This document shows positions 49,855 to 59,617 of a stretch of 64,000 nt of DNA, in pieces. Position 1 is the first letter of the stretch, and each line of letters opens with the position of its first letter. The translations under genes were made by a program, and so were the position numbers. This DNA comes from Paraburkholderia sp. HP33-1 (GTDB taxonomy: Bacteria; Pseudomonadota; Gammaproteobacteria; Burkholderiales; Burkholderiaceae), in assembly GCF_021390595.1 (NCBI RefSeq), contig NZ_JAJEJR010000001.1, positions 3,100,001-3,164,000 on the forward strand. The letters are read 5' to 3'. The notes below the pieces were generated by a model. That model did no database searches. It was not told the origin of the DNA and saw only the letters and a program-made list of their open reading frames with translations.

Positions 49855-51117
49855 ATGACTCGATCCGCATTTGACTACGTCGACGGCGTATTGCACGCCG
49901 AAGGCGTGTCCGCCGTTTCCCTCGCCGAGCAGTTCGGCACGCCGTTGTACGTCTATTCGCGCGCCGCACTCACCGCTGCGTGGAACGCCTATGCGGGTGC
50001 TTGCGCCGGGCGTCGCGCGAGCGTGCACGTGGCCGTCAAGGCCAACAGCAATCTCGCGGTGCTGAACGTGTTCGCGCGTCTCGGCGCGGGCTTCGACATC
50101 GTGTCGGGCGGCGAGCTCGCGCGCGTGCTCGCGGCCGGCGGCAAAGCGGAAAACACCGTGTTTTCGGGCGTCGGCAAGCAGGCGAGCGAAATGCGCGACG
50201 CGCTCGCGGCCGGCGTCAAATGCTTCAACGTCGAATCGATTCCCGAGCTCGACCGCCTCAACGCGGTGGCCGGCGAGATGGGCAAGAAGGCGCCGGTGTC
50301 GCTGCGCGTGAATCCCGACGTCGATGCGAAAACGCATCCGTACATTTCCACCGGCCTGAAGACGAACAAGTTCGGCGTCGCGTTCGAGGATGCACGCGCC
50401 ACCTACCAGGCGGCCGCGGCGATGGCGAATCTCGAGGTGGTCGGCATCGACTGCCATATCGGCTCGCAGATCACCGAAGTCGCGCCCTATCTCGACGCGA
50501 TCGACAAGGTGCTGGAACTCGTCGAGCAGATCGAGCAGGACGGAGTGACGATTCGCCATATCGACGTCGGCGGCGGTCTCGGCATCACCTACGACGACGA
50601 AACGCCGCCGGAAATTGGCGAGTTCGTGCGCACGGTGCTCGATCGAATCGAAGCGCGCGGCCACGGTCACCGCGAAGTCTATTTCGAGCCGGGCCGCTCG
50701 CTGGTCGGCAATGCGGGCGTGCTGCTCACGCGTCTCGAGTTTCTGAAGCCGGGCGAGGACAAGAACTTCGCGATCGTCGACGCGGCGATGACCGATCTCG
50801 CACGCCCCGCGATGTACGACGCGTATCACGCCATCGAGCCGGTCGTGAAGCGCGACGTGCCCGCGCACGTGTACGACGTGGTCGGCCCGGTCTGCGAAAG
50901 CGGCGACTGGCTCGGCCGCGAACGCCTGCTCGCGGTCGAACCCGGCGATCTGCTGGCGATTCGCTCGGCCGGCGCGTACGGCTTCGTGATGAGCTCGAAC
51001 TACAACACCCGTGCGCGCGCCGCCGAAGTGATGGTGGATGGTACACAGGCGCATGTAGTTCGCGCGCGCGAAGAGGTCAAGCAGCTGTTTGCCGGTGAAA
51101 CGATTCTGCCGGCGTAA
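49855..51117 (+). CDS. lysA: Diaminopimelate decarboxylase
   Basis: 420 residues. Fold type III PLP enzyme: VHVAVKANSNLAVLNVF with Schiff-base Lys62, FDIVSGGEL, IDCHIGSQITEV, IRHIDVGGGLGITY, YFEPGRSLVGNAG and VCESGDWLGRERLL, and YNTRARAAEVMVDG near the end. It converts meso-DAP to lysine. It starts 9 bp after lptM and ends at a strong terminator. Confidence 0.97.
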   Translation: MTRSAFDYVDGVLHAEGVSAVSLAEQFGTPLYVYSRAALTAAWNAYAGACAGRRASVHVAVKANSNLAVLNVFARLGAGFDIVSGGELARVLAAGGKAENTVFSGVGKQASEMRDALAAGVKCFNVESIPELDRLNAVAGEMGKKAPVSLRVNPDVDAKTHPYISTGLKTNKFGVAFEDARATYQAAAAMANLEVVGIDCHIGSQITEVAPYLDAIDKVLELVEQIEQDGVTIRHIDVGGGLGITYDDETPPEIGEFVRTVLDRIEARGHGHREVYFEPGRSLVGNAGVLLTRLEFLKPGEDKNFAIVDAAMTDLARPAMYDAYHAIEPVVKRDVPAHVYDVVGPVCESGDWLGRERLLAVEPGDLLAIRSAGAYGFVMSSNYNTRARAAEVMVDGTQAHVVRAREEVKQLFAGETILPA

Positions 51118-51158
51118 ACGTCAGTACCTCCGACAGACCCCTCGGTCGGACGCAGCAA

Positions 51159-51197
51159 CAAAAATGGCGATGCCACCGTGGCATCGCCATTTTTCTT
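51159..51197. terminator. Bidirectional terminator between lysA and msrQ
   Basis: AAAAATGGCGATGCCA / TGGCATCGCCATTTTT, perfect 16-bp arms around CCG, between convergent genes. Confidence 0.93.
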
Positions 51198-51226
51198 TGC
51201 AGCGGCGTAACGCGGACATCCCTCGC

Positions 51227-51928
51227 TCACCGTCGCCGCGTTCCCATTCTCCGCTCGCGTATCCACACCACCAGCCGCCACCCCAGCAACGCGATCATCA
51301 CCGCGCCGTAAATCTTTGGCAGCAGCAGATCGTGCTTGCCCGCCTTCATCCACCAGAAATGCAGAATCGCGAGCACGCCGATCACATAGATCGCGCGATG
51401 CAGTGTCTGCCAGCGGCGCCCCAGCTTGCGCACCATCGCGCGCGGCGACGTGACCGCAAGCGCGATCAGCAGCACGAACGCGGCGAAGCCCACCGTGATG
51501 AACGGCCGCTTGCCGATGTCCTTCAGAATCTCCGCGACATCGAACCACTTGTCGAACCACAGGTACGTGGTGAAATGCAGCGTGGCATAGAAGAACGTGT
51601 AGAGCCCGAGCATGCGCCGGAACCGCACCAACGCGGCGACACCGGTCAGACGGCGCAGCGGCGTCACCGTGAGCGTGATGCACAGGAACACGAGTGTCCA
51701 CAGACCCGTCGAGCGCGTAATGAACTCGATCGGATTCGCGCCGAGCCGGTCGGTCACGCCGAACAGCACTATGCGTGCGAGCGGGTACAGCGCCGCGATG
51801 AAGACCACGACTTTCGCCGGTACCACCCAGCGCGCGCCACCAGCGGAACGCGGCTTCGCCGCCGACACCGACGTCGCGCGCCGTGCCGCTGGCTCGTTCC
51901 GGGTGACAGATTGCGTGTCGGAAGCCAT
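51227..51928 (-). CDS. msrQ: Heme-binding membrane subunit MsrQ of the methionine sulfoxide reductase system
   Basis: 233 residues with about six membrane spans (WVVPAKVVVFIAALYPLARIVLFG, LWTLVFLCITLTVTPLRRLTG, RRMLGLYTFFYATLHFTTYLWFD, PFITVGFAAFVLLIALAVTSP, LHRAIYVIGVLAILHFWWM). Conserved heme-ligand His occur in YATLHFTTYLW, WQTLHRAIYV and ILHFWW. MsrQ feeds quinol-derived electrons to periplasmic MsrP. It follows msrP with a 10-bp gap. The first 40 residues are hydrophilic and probably cytoplasmic. Confidence 0.93.
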   Translation of the reverse strand: MASDTQSVTRNEPAARRATSVSAAKPRSAGGARWVVPAKVVVFIAALYPLARIVLFGVTDRLGANPIEFITRSTGLWTLVFLCITLTVTPLRRLTGVAALVRFRRMLGLYTFFYATLHFTTYLWFDKWFDVAEILKDIGKRPFITVGFAAFVLLIALAVTSPRAMVRKLGRRWQTLHRAIYVIGVLAILHFWWMKAGKHDLLLPKIYGAVMIALLGWRLVVWIRERRMGTRRR

Positions 51929-51938
51929 CGCGTGCGCC

Positions 51939-52934
51939 TCAGAAGTTCTTCTTCAGGTCCATGCCTTGATAAAGCGACGCGACCTGATCGGCGTAGCCAT
52001 TGAACATCAACGTCTTGCGTTTTGGCGTGAAAAAGCCGTCCTCGCCGATGCGTCGCTCGGTGGCCTGACTCCAGCGCGGATGATCGACGTTCGGATTCAC
52101 GTTCGAATAGAACCCGTATTCGTTCGACGCGTACGTGTTCCAGCTCGTCGACGGCTGCTTCTCGACGAAGCGGATTTTCACCAGCGATTTCGCGCTCTTG
52201 AAACCGTACTTCCACGGCACCACGACACGCACCGGCGCGCCGTTCTGATTCGGCAGCACCTGGCCGTAGAGGCCCATCGTCAGCAGCGTCAGCGGATGCA
52301 TCGCTTCGTCCATCCGCAGGCCTTCGGAGTAGGGCCAGTCGAGTATGGGCGCCGACAATCCGGGCATCTGCGACGGATCGGCGAGCGTGATGAACTGCAC
52401 GTACTTCGCGTTGCCGGTCGGCTCGACGCGTTTGATCAGCTCCGACAATGAGACGCCGATCCACGGCACCACGATCGACCAACCTTCGACGCAGCGATGC
52501 CGGTACACACGCTCCTCGAGCGGCGCGAGCTTCAGCAGGTCGTCGATGTCGTAAACCTTCGGATTCTTGATCTCGCCTTCGACGCTCACCTTCCACGGAC
52601 GCGGCCGCAACGTGCCCGCGTTCTGCGCGGGGTCGGATTTGCCGGTGCCGAACTCGTAGAAATTGTTGTAGCTGGTAATGTCCTTGTACGGCGTGATCTT
52701 GTCGAGCGCGACGAACCTGGTGTTGGTTTTCGCCGCGAGCTTCTGCGCTTTCGGATCTGGCGACGAGTACGTGGCGAGCGCCTCGCCGCTCACGCCGATC
52801 AGGCTGCCGAGCGCCACGGCGCCCGCGGCCTGCAGGATGCGTCGGCGGTTCTCGAACACGTGCCGCGGCGTGATTTCGCTGCGCGCGATGTCATCGCCGG
52901 TCAGTTGGATTCTGTCGCTTCGCTTGATCCACAT
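51939..52934 (-). CDS. msrP: Periplasmic protein-methionine-sulfoxide reductase MsrP (molybdoenzyme)
   Basis: 331 residues from ATG 52934 ([20 protein letters not shown]). Twin-arginine signal [19 protein letters not shown] at 29-47. Molybdopterin-binding fold with the Mo ligand Cys148 in [18 protein letters not shown], and [23 protein letters not shown]. It repairs oxidised methionines in periplasmic proteins with MsrQ. The longer frame to 53087 is not favoured because it puts 50 non-signal residues ahead. Confidence 0.96.
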   Translation of the reverse strand: MWIKRSDRIQLTGDDIARSEITPRHVFENRRRILQAAGAVALGSLIGVSGEALATYSSPDPKAQKLAAKTNTRFVALDKITPYKDITSYNNFYEFGTGKSDPAQNAGTLRPRPWKVSVEGEIKNPKVYDIDDLLKLAPLEERVYRHRCVEGWSIVVPWIGVSLSELIKRVEPTGNAKYVQFITLADPSQMPGLSAPILDWPYSEGLRMDEAMHPLTLLTMGLYGQVLPNQNGAPVRVVVPWKYGFKSAKSLVKIRFVEKQPSTSWNTYASNEYGFYSNVNPNVDHPRWSQATERRIGEDGFFTPKRKTLMFNGYADQVASLYQGMDLKKNF

Positions 52935-53068
52935 CGTGCTGCTCCTTGCCGGCCCGCCTCGTCGTGCGCGTTGCAGAGCCATGTTGATGATCGCCCGTTT
53001 GGGGGCGTCTGTCATCCTGAGGTACTCAATCAGCAAACACCGCGATGCAATGAATATTCCATCGGCCA

Positions 53069-53103
53069 TAAAAAACCGCCGGTGCAAAGCACACGGCGGT
53101 TCT
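53069..53103 (-). terminator. Terminator after ccsB
   Basis: Minus strand: AACCGCCGTGTGC, loop TTT, GCACCGGCGGTT, then TTTTTATG. It lies directly after the ccsB stop, separating it from msrP. Confidence 0.85.
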
Positions 53104-53126
53104 TAGTCGGTTCAGCGCGGCGGATC

Positions 53127-54344
53127 TTACAGCTTGCCGTAGCTATGCAATCCCGACAGGAACATGTTCACGCCGAGAAACGCGAAGGTCGTGACGAGCA
53201 GGCCGGTCAACGCCCACCATGCGGCGACCGCGCCGCGCAGGCCCTTCATCAGACGCATGTGCAGCCAGGCCGCGTAGTTCAGCCAGACGATCAGCGCCCA
53301 CGTCTCCTTCGGATCCCAGCTCCAGTAGCCACCCCACGCTTCGGCGGCCCACAGCGCGCCGAGAATCGTCGCGATCGTGAAAAACGCGAAGCCGACCGCG
53401 ATCGACTTGTACATCACGTCGTCGAGCACGTCGAGCGCCGGCAGACGATCGGCCAGCACGCCGCGCTCCTTCGCCAGATACGCGACGCCGACCATCGCCG
53501 ACAGCGCGAAGCTGCCATAGCCGATGAAGTTCGCCGGCACGTGAATCTTCATCCACCAGCTTTGCAGCGCCGGCACGAGCGGCTGGATCTGCTGCGCGTC
53601 GCGCGAGACCGAGTACCACATCAGGAAACCGACGGCTGCGCTGATCACGAGCAACACGAACGCGCCTAGCGCACGCGTGTTGTAGTGCTGCTCGTAGTAC
53701 AGATAGAACAGCGCAGTGATCAGGCTGAACAGCACGAACACTTCATAGAGGTTCGAAATGGGAATATGGCCGACGTCCGCGCCGATCAGGTACGACTCGT
53801 ACCAGCGCACCATCATGCCGACAAAGCCCATCAGCACCGCCGCCCACGTCATCTTCGAGCCGATTGCGGCGCCGGTCGGCGAGCGCGACAGCAGCGCGAT
53901 CCAGTAGAACACGGTCGCGAACACGAACAGCGCGCTCATCCACAGGATCGCGGACTGGCTCGACAGGAAATACTTGAGGAAAAACGCGTTGTCGGCGCGG
54001 CTCAGATCCCCCTGGTAGATCTGGATCGCGAGCAGCGACAGCGCGGCGATCCCCGCCATCAGCGGACGCACCGGCTTCCAGCGCCAGCCGAGCACAACGA
54101 AAACCGGCACCGAGCACACCAGCACCAGTTTGTCGTAGTAGTTCATGAACGGGTAATAGCGCGACAGCGCGAACCCGGCGCCCCCGACGAGCGCGAGCGC
54201 GAACAGCCAGTCGACGATCCCGAGCCGTTTCAGGAACGGCCGCTCGTCGTAGAGCGGGAGTTCGGGCGTGCTGTTCGCAAACGCCTTGTCGGCGCGCGAA
54301 GCAGACGGAGAAGAAGAGGAGGAGGAAACCTGAGTCAAGTCCAT
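53127..54344 (-). CDS. ccsB: Cytochrome c biogenesis protein CcsB/ResC
   Basis: 405 residues from ATG 54344 (MDLTQVSSSSSSPSASRADK). About eight membrane spans and the family WWD-type motif WAAEAWGGYWSWDPKETWALIVWLNYAAWLHMRL. Conserved external His are in IHVPANFIGYGSFA and WLHMRLMKG. With ResB it delivers and attaches heme to apocytochrome c in the periplasm (system II). It starts 5 bp after the resB stop. The N-terminal Ser-rich stretch is unusual but short. Confidence 0.94.
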   Translation of the reverse strand: MDLTQVSSSSSSPSASRADKAFANSTPELPLYDERPFLKRLGIVDWLFALALVGGAGFALSRYYPFMNYYDKLVLVCSVPVFVVLGWRWKPVRPLMAGIAALSLLAIQIYQGDLSRADNAFFLKYFLSSQSAILWMSALFVFATVFYWIALLSRSPTGAAIGSKMTWAAVLMGFVGMMVRWYESYLIGADVGHIPISNLYEVFVLFSLITALFYLYYEQHYNTRALGAFVLLVISAAVGFLMWYSVSRDAQQIQPLVPALQSWWMKIHVPANFIGYGSFALSAMVGVAYLAKERGVLADRLPALDVLDDVMYKSIAVGFAFFTIATILGALWAAEAWGGYWSWDPKETWALIVWLNYAAWLHMRLMKGLRGAVAAWWALTGLLVTTFAFLGVNMFLSGLHSYGKL

Positions 54345-54348
54345 GATC

Positions 54349-56559
54349 TTACCGGGTCGAATCCTTTGAGCTTGCCGACGATGCGGCGGCCTGAGCGGCC
54401 GGGGTGGCATCGGCTGCTTCGATGAGTTTCGCGCCCAGTGCGGCGCTCACGGCGTCGCGCGTCTGGACGAACTCCTTCTCGAAGTCTAGCGTCTTGCGCG
54501 CGCTCGACATCGCCATCACGACGCTCGTGCCGTGGTCCGTATCCTTGAGCCAGAACCACAGGCGCCGTTCGCGGACGTAGAACATCGAAAAGATGCCGAA
54601 TACGAGAAGCAGGCTGCCAAGATACACGACTTTTTTGCCCGGTGCGCGTGTCAACTGAAATACCGAAGCTTGCACCTGCTTGAATGAGTCAAGCTGCAAA
54701 TAGACCGGCGATCCATACAGAAAGCTGTCGGATATCGCATTGAGCGAACTCTGGATGAAGCGGCTCGTGTCTGCGTTGGCCGGCGCGGCGGGCTCGCCGA
54801 GCTGCTGGCGCGAAAGCTGCCACAGATCCCACGTCGCGCCTTCGAGCATGCGCAACAACAGGCTCGCGGCCTTTTCCTGCTCGTCTTTCGGCACTGAATG
54901 GTCGATAAAACCGGCGATCGCCTGGAAGCCGCCGAGCGTTTCTTCATTCGGCATCTTCATGTTGCGGTCGACGCCCGCAAAAAGGGTCAGCACCCGCAAG
55001 GCACTTTCCTCCAGATGCTGCTGCAACTCCGCATTCGAGCCCGGCACCGAGCGCTGCGCGAACTGATGAGCGGCGATGGCACGCTGGTTCGGGTCTTCGA
55101 GCGTGGCGCGCAGGTTCATCCATTCCTTGAGCGTGCCGCCGCTGTCGGCGGGAATGCGCAAGTAGCGGAACGGGTCGTCGGGATTCATGCGCATGCCGGC
55201 GAGGAACATCTTCTCGCCGTTCACATCGACCGGCAGCATGTAGTTGTTGTACTCGCGCGCCTGGCCGTCCTTGCCGCGAATCTTGTACTGCACCGACGGA
55301 CCGACGTTGTGCAGATCGAGCGGCTTCGAGGTCTTCGCGCCGGAGCCGAGGCGCTCGTCGAGGGCTTCCTTCAGCGAGTGCTGCGCGGCGACGCCGCGCG
55401 CATCGTTCTGGCCATTGCCGTTCGAGATGTTCTCGACGTTGATCGCGCGGAAGTCGGTGAATTCGACGGTCTGGCCGCCGGCGAGCGGCGTGGCCGAGCT
55501 CAACGGCGCGCTGCCGCCGATCGTGCCGCCGAACGGCGCGGTCTTCGCGCTCGGGCCGGACATCGGGTACGCCGTCATCTGCATTTGCGAGCCGCCGTCC
55601 TGGAAGCTCGACTGATAAATCGACACGCCGTCGTATTCGAACGGCTTGTTGACTTCGACCCGCGCCGGCACGCGCGCGCCGGTCTTGTGGTCGATCACGA
55701 CGATGTCGCTCGCGAACAGCTTCGGCATGCCGGTCGAGTAGTAATCAACGATGAACTTGTTCAGCTCGATCGAAAACGGCAGGTCCTGGATCAGCGAACC
55801 GTCTGGCTGGTTCAGGATCGCCGTCGACACATGCTCCCCTTCCGGCACCCATGCGTAGCCACGGAACGTCGGGTTCGACTGCGACAGACGATGCTCGGGC
55901 GGAATGTCGTTGATGATCGTATTCGAGCGGATCGGCGACTTGTCGAACAGCCACATCTGCAGTTTGATCGGCAAATTACTGTCGAGCAGGCCGCCGAGAC
56001 AGATCACGACAATCGCGAGGTGCGCGGAGATGTAGCCGAACCTCGTCAGCGCGCCACGCTTCGCGGCGATCAGCGTGGCGCCGTCCGACTCGCGCGTGAC
56101 GAACTTGTAGCCGAGCTTCCCCGACAGTTTGGCGAGCACGGTCGCGGTCTGCGCGCGCGTGCCGTGCACCGCGAACTCACCCTTGTGATGGAACGCGCGC
56201 AGGCTGCCTTCGCGCACCTTGTCCTTCCAGCTCTTCGCGTCGGCGAGCATCTTCGGCGCATTGCGGATCACGCACAGTGACACCGACACCATCAGGAAGC
56301 CGAGGATCAGCATGAACCACCACGAGCTGTACACCGTGTAGAGGCTCAGCGCACGGAAGATATCGGCCCAGAACGGACCGAACTGGTTGACGTAGTTGGG
56401 ATACGGATCGTCCTGCGTGAGGACGGTACCGATGATGCTGGCAATCGACAGAATCACGAGCAGCGCAATGGCGAAACGCATCGAGCTCAGGAGCTCGATG
56501 GTGCTGCGCATGACGCGATTGCCCGACTTCGACTGCAGACCCGACGTGGTGACGCTCAT
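54349..56559 (-). CDS. resB: Cytochrome c biogenesis protein Ccs1/ResB
   Basis: 736 residues, long form typical of beta-proteobacteria. Membrane spans: MRFAIALLVILSIASIIGTVL, WWFMLILGFLMVSVSLCVIR, FGYISAHLAIVVICLGGLLDSN, and KVVYLGSLLLVFGIFSMFYVRERRLWFWL near the C-terminus, around a large periplasmic domain. The last span and following RRLWFWLK are the ResB signature. It acts with CcsB in heme delivery. The gene is first of the pair; cytochrome c4, a client, is encoded just upstream. Confidence 0.93.
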   Translation of the reverse strand: MSVTTSGLQSKSGNRVMRSTIELLSSMRFAIALLVILSIASIIGTVLTQDDPYPNYVNQFGPFWADIFRALSLYTVYSSWWFMLILGFLMVSVSLCVIRNAPKMLADAKSWKDKVREGSLRAFHHKGEFAVHGTRAQTATVLAKLSGKLGYKFVTRESDGATLIAAKRGALTRFGYISAHLAIVVICLGGLLDSNLPIKLQMWLFDKSPIRSNTIINDIPPEHRLSQSNPTFRGYAWVPEGEHVSTAILNQPDGSLIQDLPFSIELNKFIVDYYSTGMPKLFASDIVVIDHKTGARVPARVEVNKPFEYDGVSIYQSSFQDGGSQMQMTAYPMSGPSAKTAPFGGTIGGSAPLSSATPLAGGQTVEFTDFRAINVENISNGNGQNDARGVAAQHSLKEALDERLGSGAKTSKPLDLHNVGPSVQYKIRGKDGQAREYNNYMLPVDVNGEKMFLAGMRMNPDDPFRYLRIPADSGGTLKEWMNLRATLEDPNQRAIAAHQFAQRSVPGSNAELQQHLEESALRVLTLFAGVDRNMKMPNEETLGGFQAIAGFIDHSVPKDEQEKAASLLLRMLEGATWDLWQLSRQQLGEPAAPANADTSRFIQSSLNAISDSFLYGSPVYLQLDSFKQVQASVFQLTRAPGKKVVYLGSLLLVFGIFSMFYVRERRLWFWLKDTDHGTSVVMAMSSARKTLDFEKEFVQTRDAVSAALGAKLIEAADATPAAQAAASSASSKDSTR

Positions 56560-56578
56560 TCAAACTCCGACTGAACAG

Positions 56579-56627
56579 CAAAAAAGGGTGAAGGGCTGTC
56601 GTAACCACGACACCCTCACCCTTTTCT
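56579..56627 (-). terminator. Terminator after cytochrome c4 gene
   Basis: Long imperfect stem AAAAGGGTGAGGGTGTCGT / ACGACAGCCCTTCACCCTTTT on the minus strand, followed by TTTTTTGC. It separates the c4 gene from resB. Confidence 0.82.
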
Positions 56628-56677
56628 TGTTTTTCAACGGCCTCGTCGGGCCGGTTGGATTCGCGCGTGCGAACCGC

Positions 56678-57331
56678 TTAATGCAGCCCCGCGATGTAGT
56701 CGGCAACCGCTTTGATTTCGTTGTCCGACAGACGCGATGCTATCGCATGCATCGCGTCGTTGTTATTGCGAGCGCCCGGACCTTGCGTGAACGCGCCCAA
56801 CTGCGTCACCGAATACTCGGCCCACTGCCCGGACAGGCGCGGAAACTGGATCGGAATGCCCTGCCCCGCGGGCCCGTGGCAGCTCGCGCAGGCCGGCACG
56901 CCGCGGTCTGCAATTCCACCGCGATAGATCTGTTGACCCAGCGCGACGGTGTTCTTGTTGTGCGCATAGCCGGGCTTCGGCGTCTGCGTCGAGAAATAAG
57001 CCGCGACGTTGATCATGTCCTGATCGGAAAGCGCGGCGGCCATGCCCGCCATGATCGCATTGTTGCGCGCAGGCTGTTTCGCGCCCGGTTGTGTCTTGAA
57101 ATCTCTGAGCTGCTTGACGAGATACTCAGGATGCTGGCCCGCCAGCTTCGGATATGCGCCGCCGGCACTGTTGCCGTCTGCCCCATGACATGACGCGCAT
57201 ACCTGTACCGCGATTGCCTGCCCCCGATTGATGTCCGGCTTTGCCGGATCTGCTGCTCGTGCCTGAATTGCCAAACCTGAAAGACCTGCCGCTACATGAA
57301 GCACCATCAGAGTCTTGCTCAGTCGATTCAT
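56678..57331 (-). CDS. Diheme cytochrome c4
   Basis: 217 residues from ATG 57331 (MNRLSKTLMVLHVAAGLSGLAIQARA|AD, signal peptide). Two c-type heme sites: CASCH at 45-49 (VQVCASCHGADGNS) and at 148-152 (VPACASCHGPAGQG), each with an axial Met downstream (NAIMAGMAA; NNNDAMHAIA). The two-domain repeat with YPKLAGQHPEYLVKQLRDFK and FPRLSGQWAEYSVTQLGAF is typical of c4. It carries electrons in the periplasm to terminal oxidases. Its maturation genes resB-ccsB lie next door. Confidence 0.94.
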   Translation of the reverse strand: MNRLSKTLMVLHVAAGLSGLAIQARAADPAKPDINRGQAIAVQVCASCHGADGNSAGGAYPKLAGQHPEYLVKQLRDFKTQPGAKQPARNNAIMAGMAAALSDQDMINVAAYFSTQTPKPGYAHNKNTVALGQQIYRGGIADRGVPACASCHGPAGQGIPIQFPRLSGQWAEYSVTQLGAFTQGPGARNNNDAMHAIASRLSDNEIKAVADYIAGLH

Positions 57332-57440
57332 TCGCACACCCTGTCTCGTCTTGTGGGATTTTAGAGGTTCTGCAAAGTACGACGACGGCGACCGAATGAC
57401 CACCAGGAGCCGCCAAGGCACGTGGGGCGGCCTCCTAAGG

Positions 57441-57468
57441 TTTCCAGTAAACCGTCGTATTGTACAAT
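57441..57468 (+). promoter_or_regulatory. Predicted engB promoter with a 12-bp palindrome
   Basis: TTTCCA (57441-57446) and TACAAT (57463-57468), 16-bp spacing. The -10 is embedded in the palindrome TATTGTACAATA (57458-57469), so the divergent c4 gene may read a -10 from the other strand. Confidence 0.42.
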
Positions 57469-57551
57469 AACTCGCTAATCGCTTAGACGCCAGTCGGGCT
57501 TGACCCCGCTCCCGCTGTGGGCTCCGCGGCGTCTCCAATCTGGCTTCCACC

Positions 57552-58214
57552 ATGCCCTTCCTGCTCCACGAATCCCGCTTCTTCACCACCGTCAATCATC
57601 TGCGTGACCTGCCTGCTACCGCGCAGCCCGAGATCGCTTTCGCGGGACGCTCGAACGCGGGCAAGTCGACCGCGATCAACGTGCTTTGCAATCAGAAGCG
57701 ACTTGCGTTCGCGAGTAAGACGCCAGGCCGTACGCAGCACATCAATTATTTTTCGGTTGGCAAGGCAGATGAGCCGACCGCTTATCTGGTCGACCTGCCG
57801 GGCTACGGTTATGCGGAAGTGCCGGGCGCGGCGAAGGCGCACTGGGAAGCGCTGCTATCCACGTATCTGCAATCGCGCTCGCAACTGCGCGGCATGATCC
57901 TGATGATGGATTCGCGCCGCCCGCTGACGGAACTCGATCGACGGATGATCGAGTGGTTCGCGCCGACCGGCAAGCCGATCCATACGCTGCTCACCAAATG
58001 CGACAAATTGACGCGCCAGGAAAGCACGAACGCGTTGCGCACCGCGCAGAAGGGACTGGCCGAATATCGCGCCGCCGGCTATCGCGGTGAGCTGACCGCG
58101 CAGCTGTTTTCGGCGCTCAAACGGACGGGGCTCGACGAAGCGCACGAGCTGATCGAGAGCTGGTTGATCCCGCAGGCGGCGGGGGAAACAGGCGAAGCGC
58201 CGGCCGCCGGGTAA
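57552..58214 (+). CDS. engB: Ribosome biogenesis GTPase YihA/EngB
   Basis: 220 residues. G1 [10 protein letters not shown] (31-40), G2 Thr in [13 protein letters not shown]3 [11 protein letters not shown]4 TKCDK and a G5-like segment [11 protein letters not shown]. EngB acts in assembly of the large ribosomal subunit and is usually essential. Start ATG 57552 agrees with homologues. It is divergent from the cytochrome c4 gene. Confidence 0.95.
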   Translation: MPFLLHESRFFTTVNHLRDLPATAQPEIAFAGRSNAGKSTAINVLCNQKRLAFASKTPGRTQHINYFSVGKADEPTAYLVDLPGYGYAEVPGAAKAHWEALLSTYLQSRSQLRGMILMMDSRRPLTELDRRMIEWFAPTGKPIHTLLTKCDKLTRQESTNALRTAQKGLAEYRAAGYRGELTAQLFSALKRTGLDEAHELIESWLIPQAAGETGEAPAAG

Positions 58215-58293
58215 GCGTCTATCGGTGCCAGAATCCTGCCGCGCGCGTGAGATGCCGTTAAAGCACGCATCAAAGCGTGTTTGCGGCCGCACA

Positions 58294-59491
<1,198 letters not shown>

Positions 59492-59522
59492 GCCGGCGCG
59501 CGGTTTTGCGCGCGCCTGTTGA

Positions 59523-59568
59523 AATAAAAAACGGAGGGGAACCCTAGGGTTTCGCCTCCGTTTTTTTA
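59523..59568. terminator. Bidirectional terminator between hemB and dsbD
   Basis: AAAAAACGGAGG and CCTCCGTTTTTTT arms with an inner stem GGAACCC/GGGTTTC; T-runs form on both strands. The two genes converge. Confidence 0.9.
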
Positions 59569-59617
59569 TGCTGGTCGTTTTCGCCACTGCGGCCTGGCAA
59601 CACCCAACGGCGTTCGA

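Noticed and set aside
49558..51054. A 498-codon minus-strand frame opposite lptM and lysA
   Set aside because: Spans two real plus-strand genes and their junction, with no recognisable domain.
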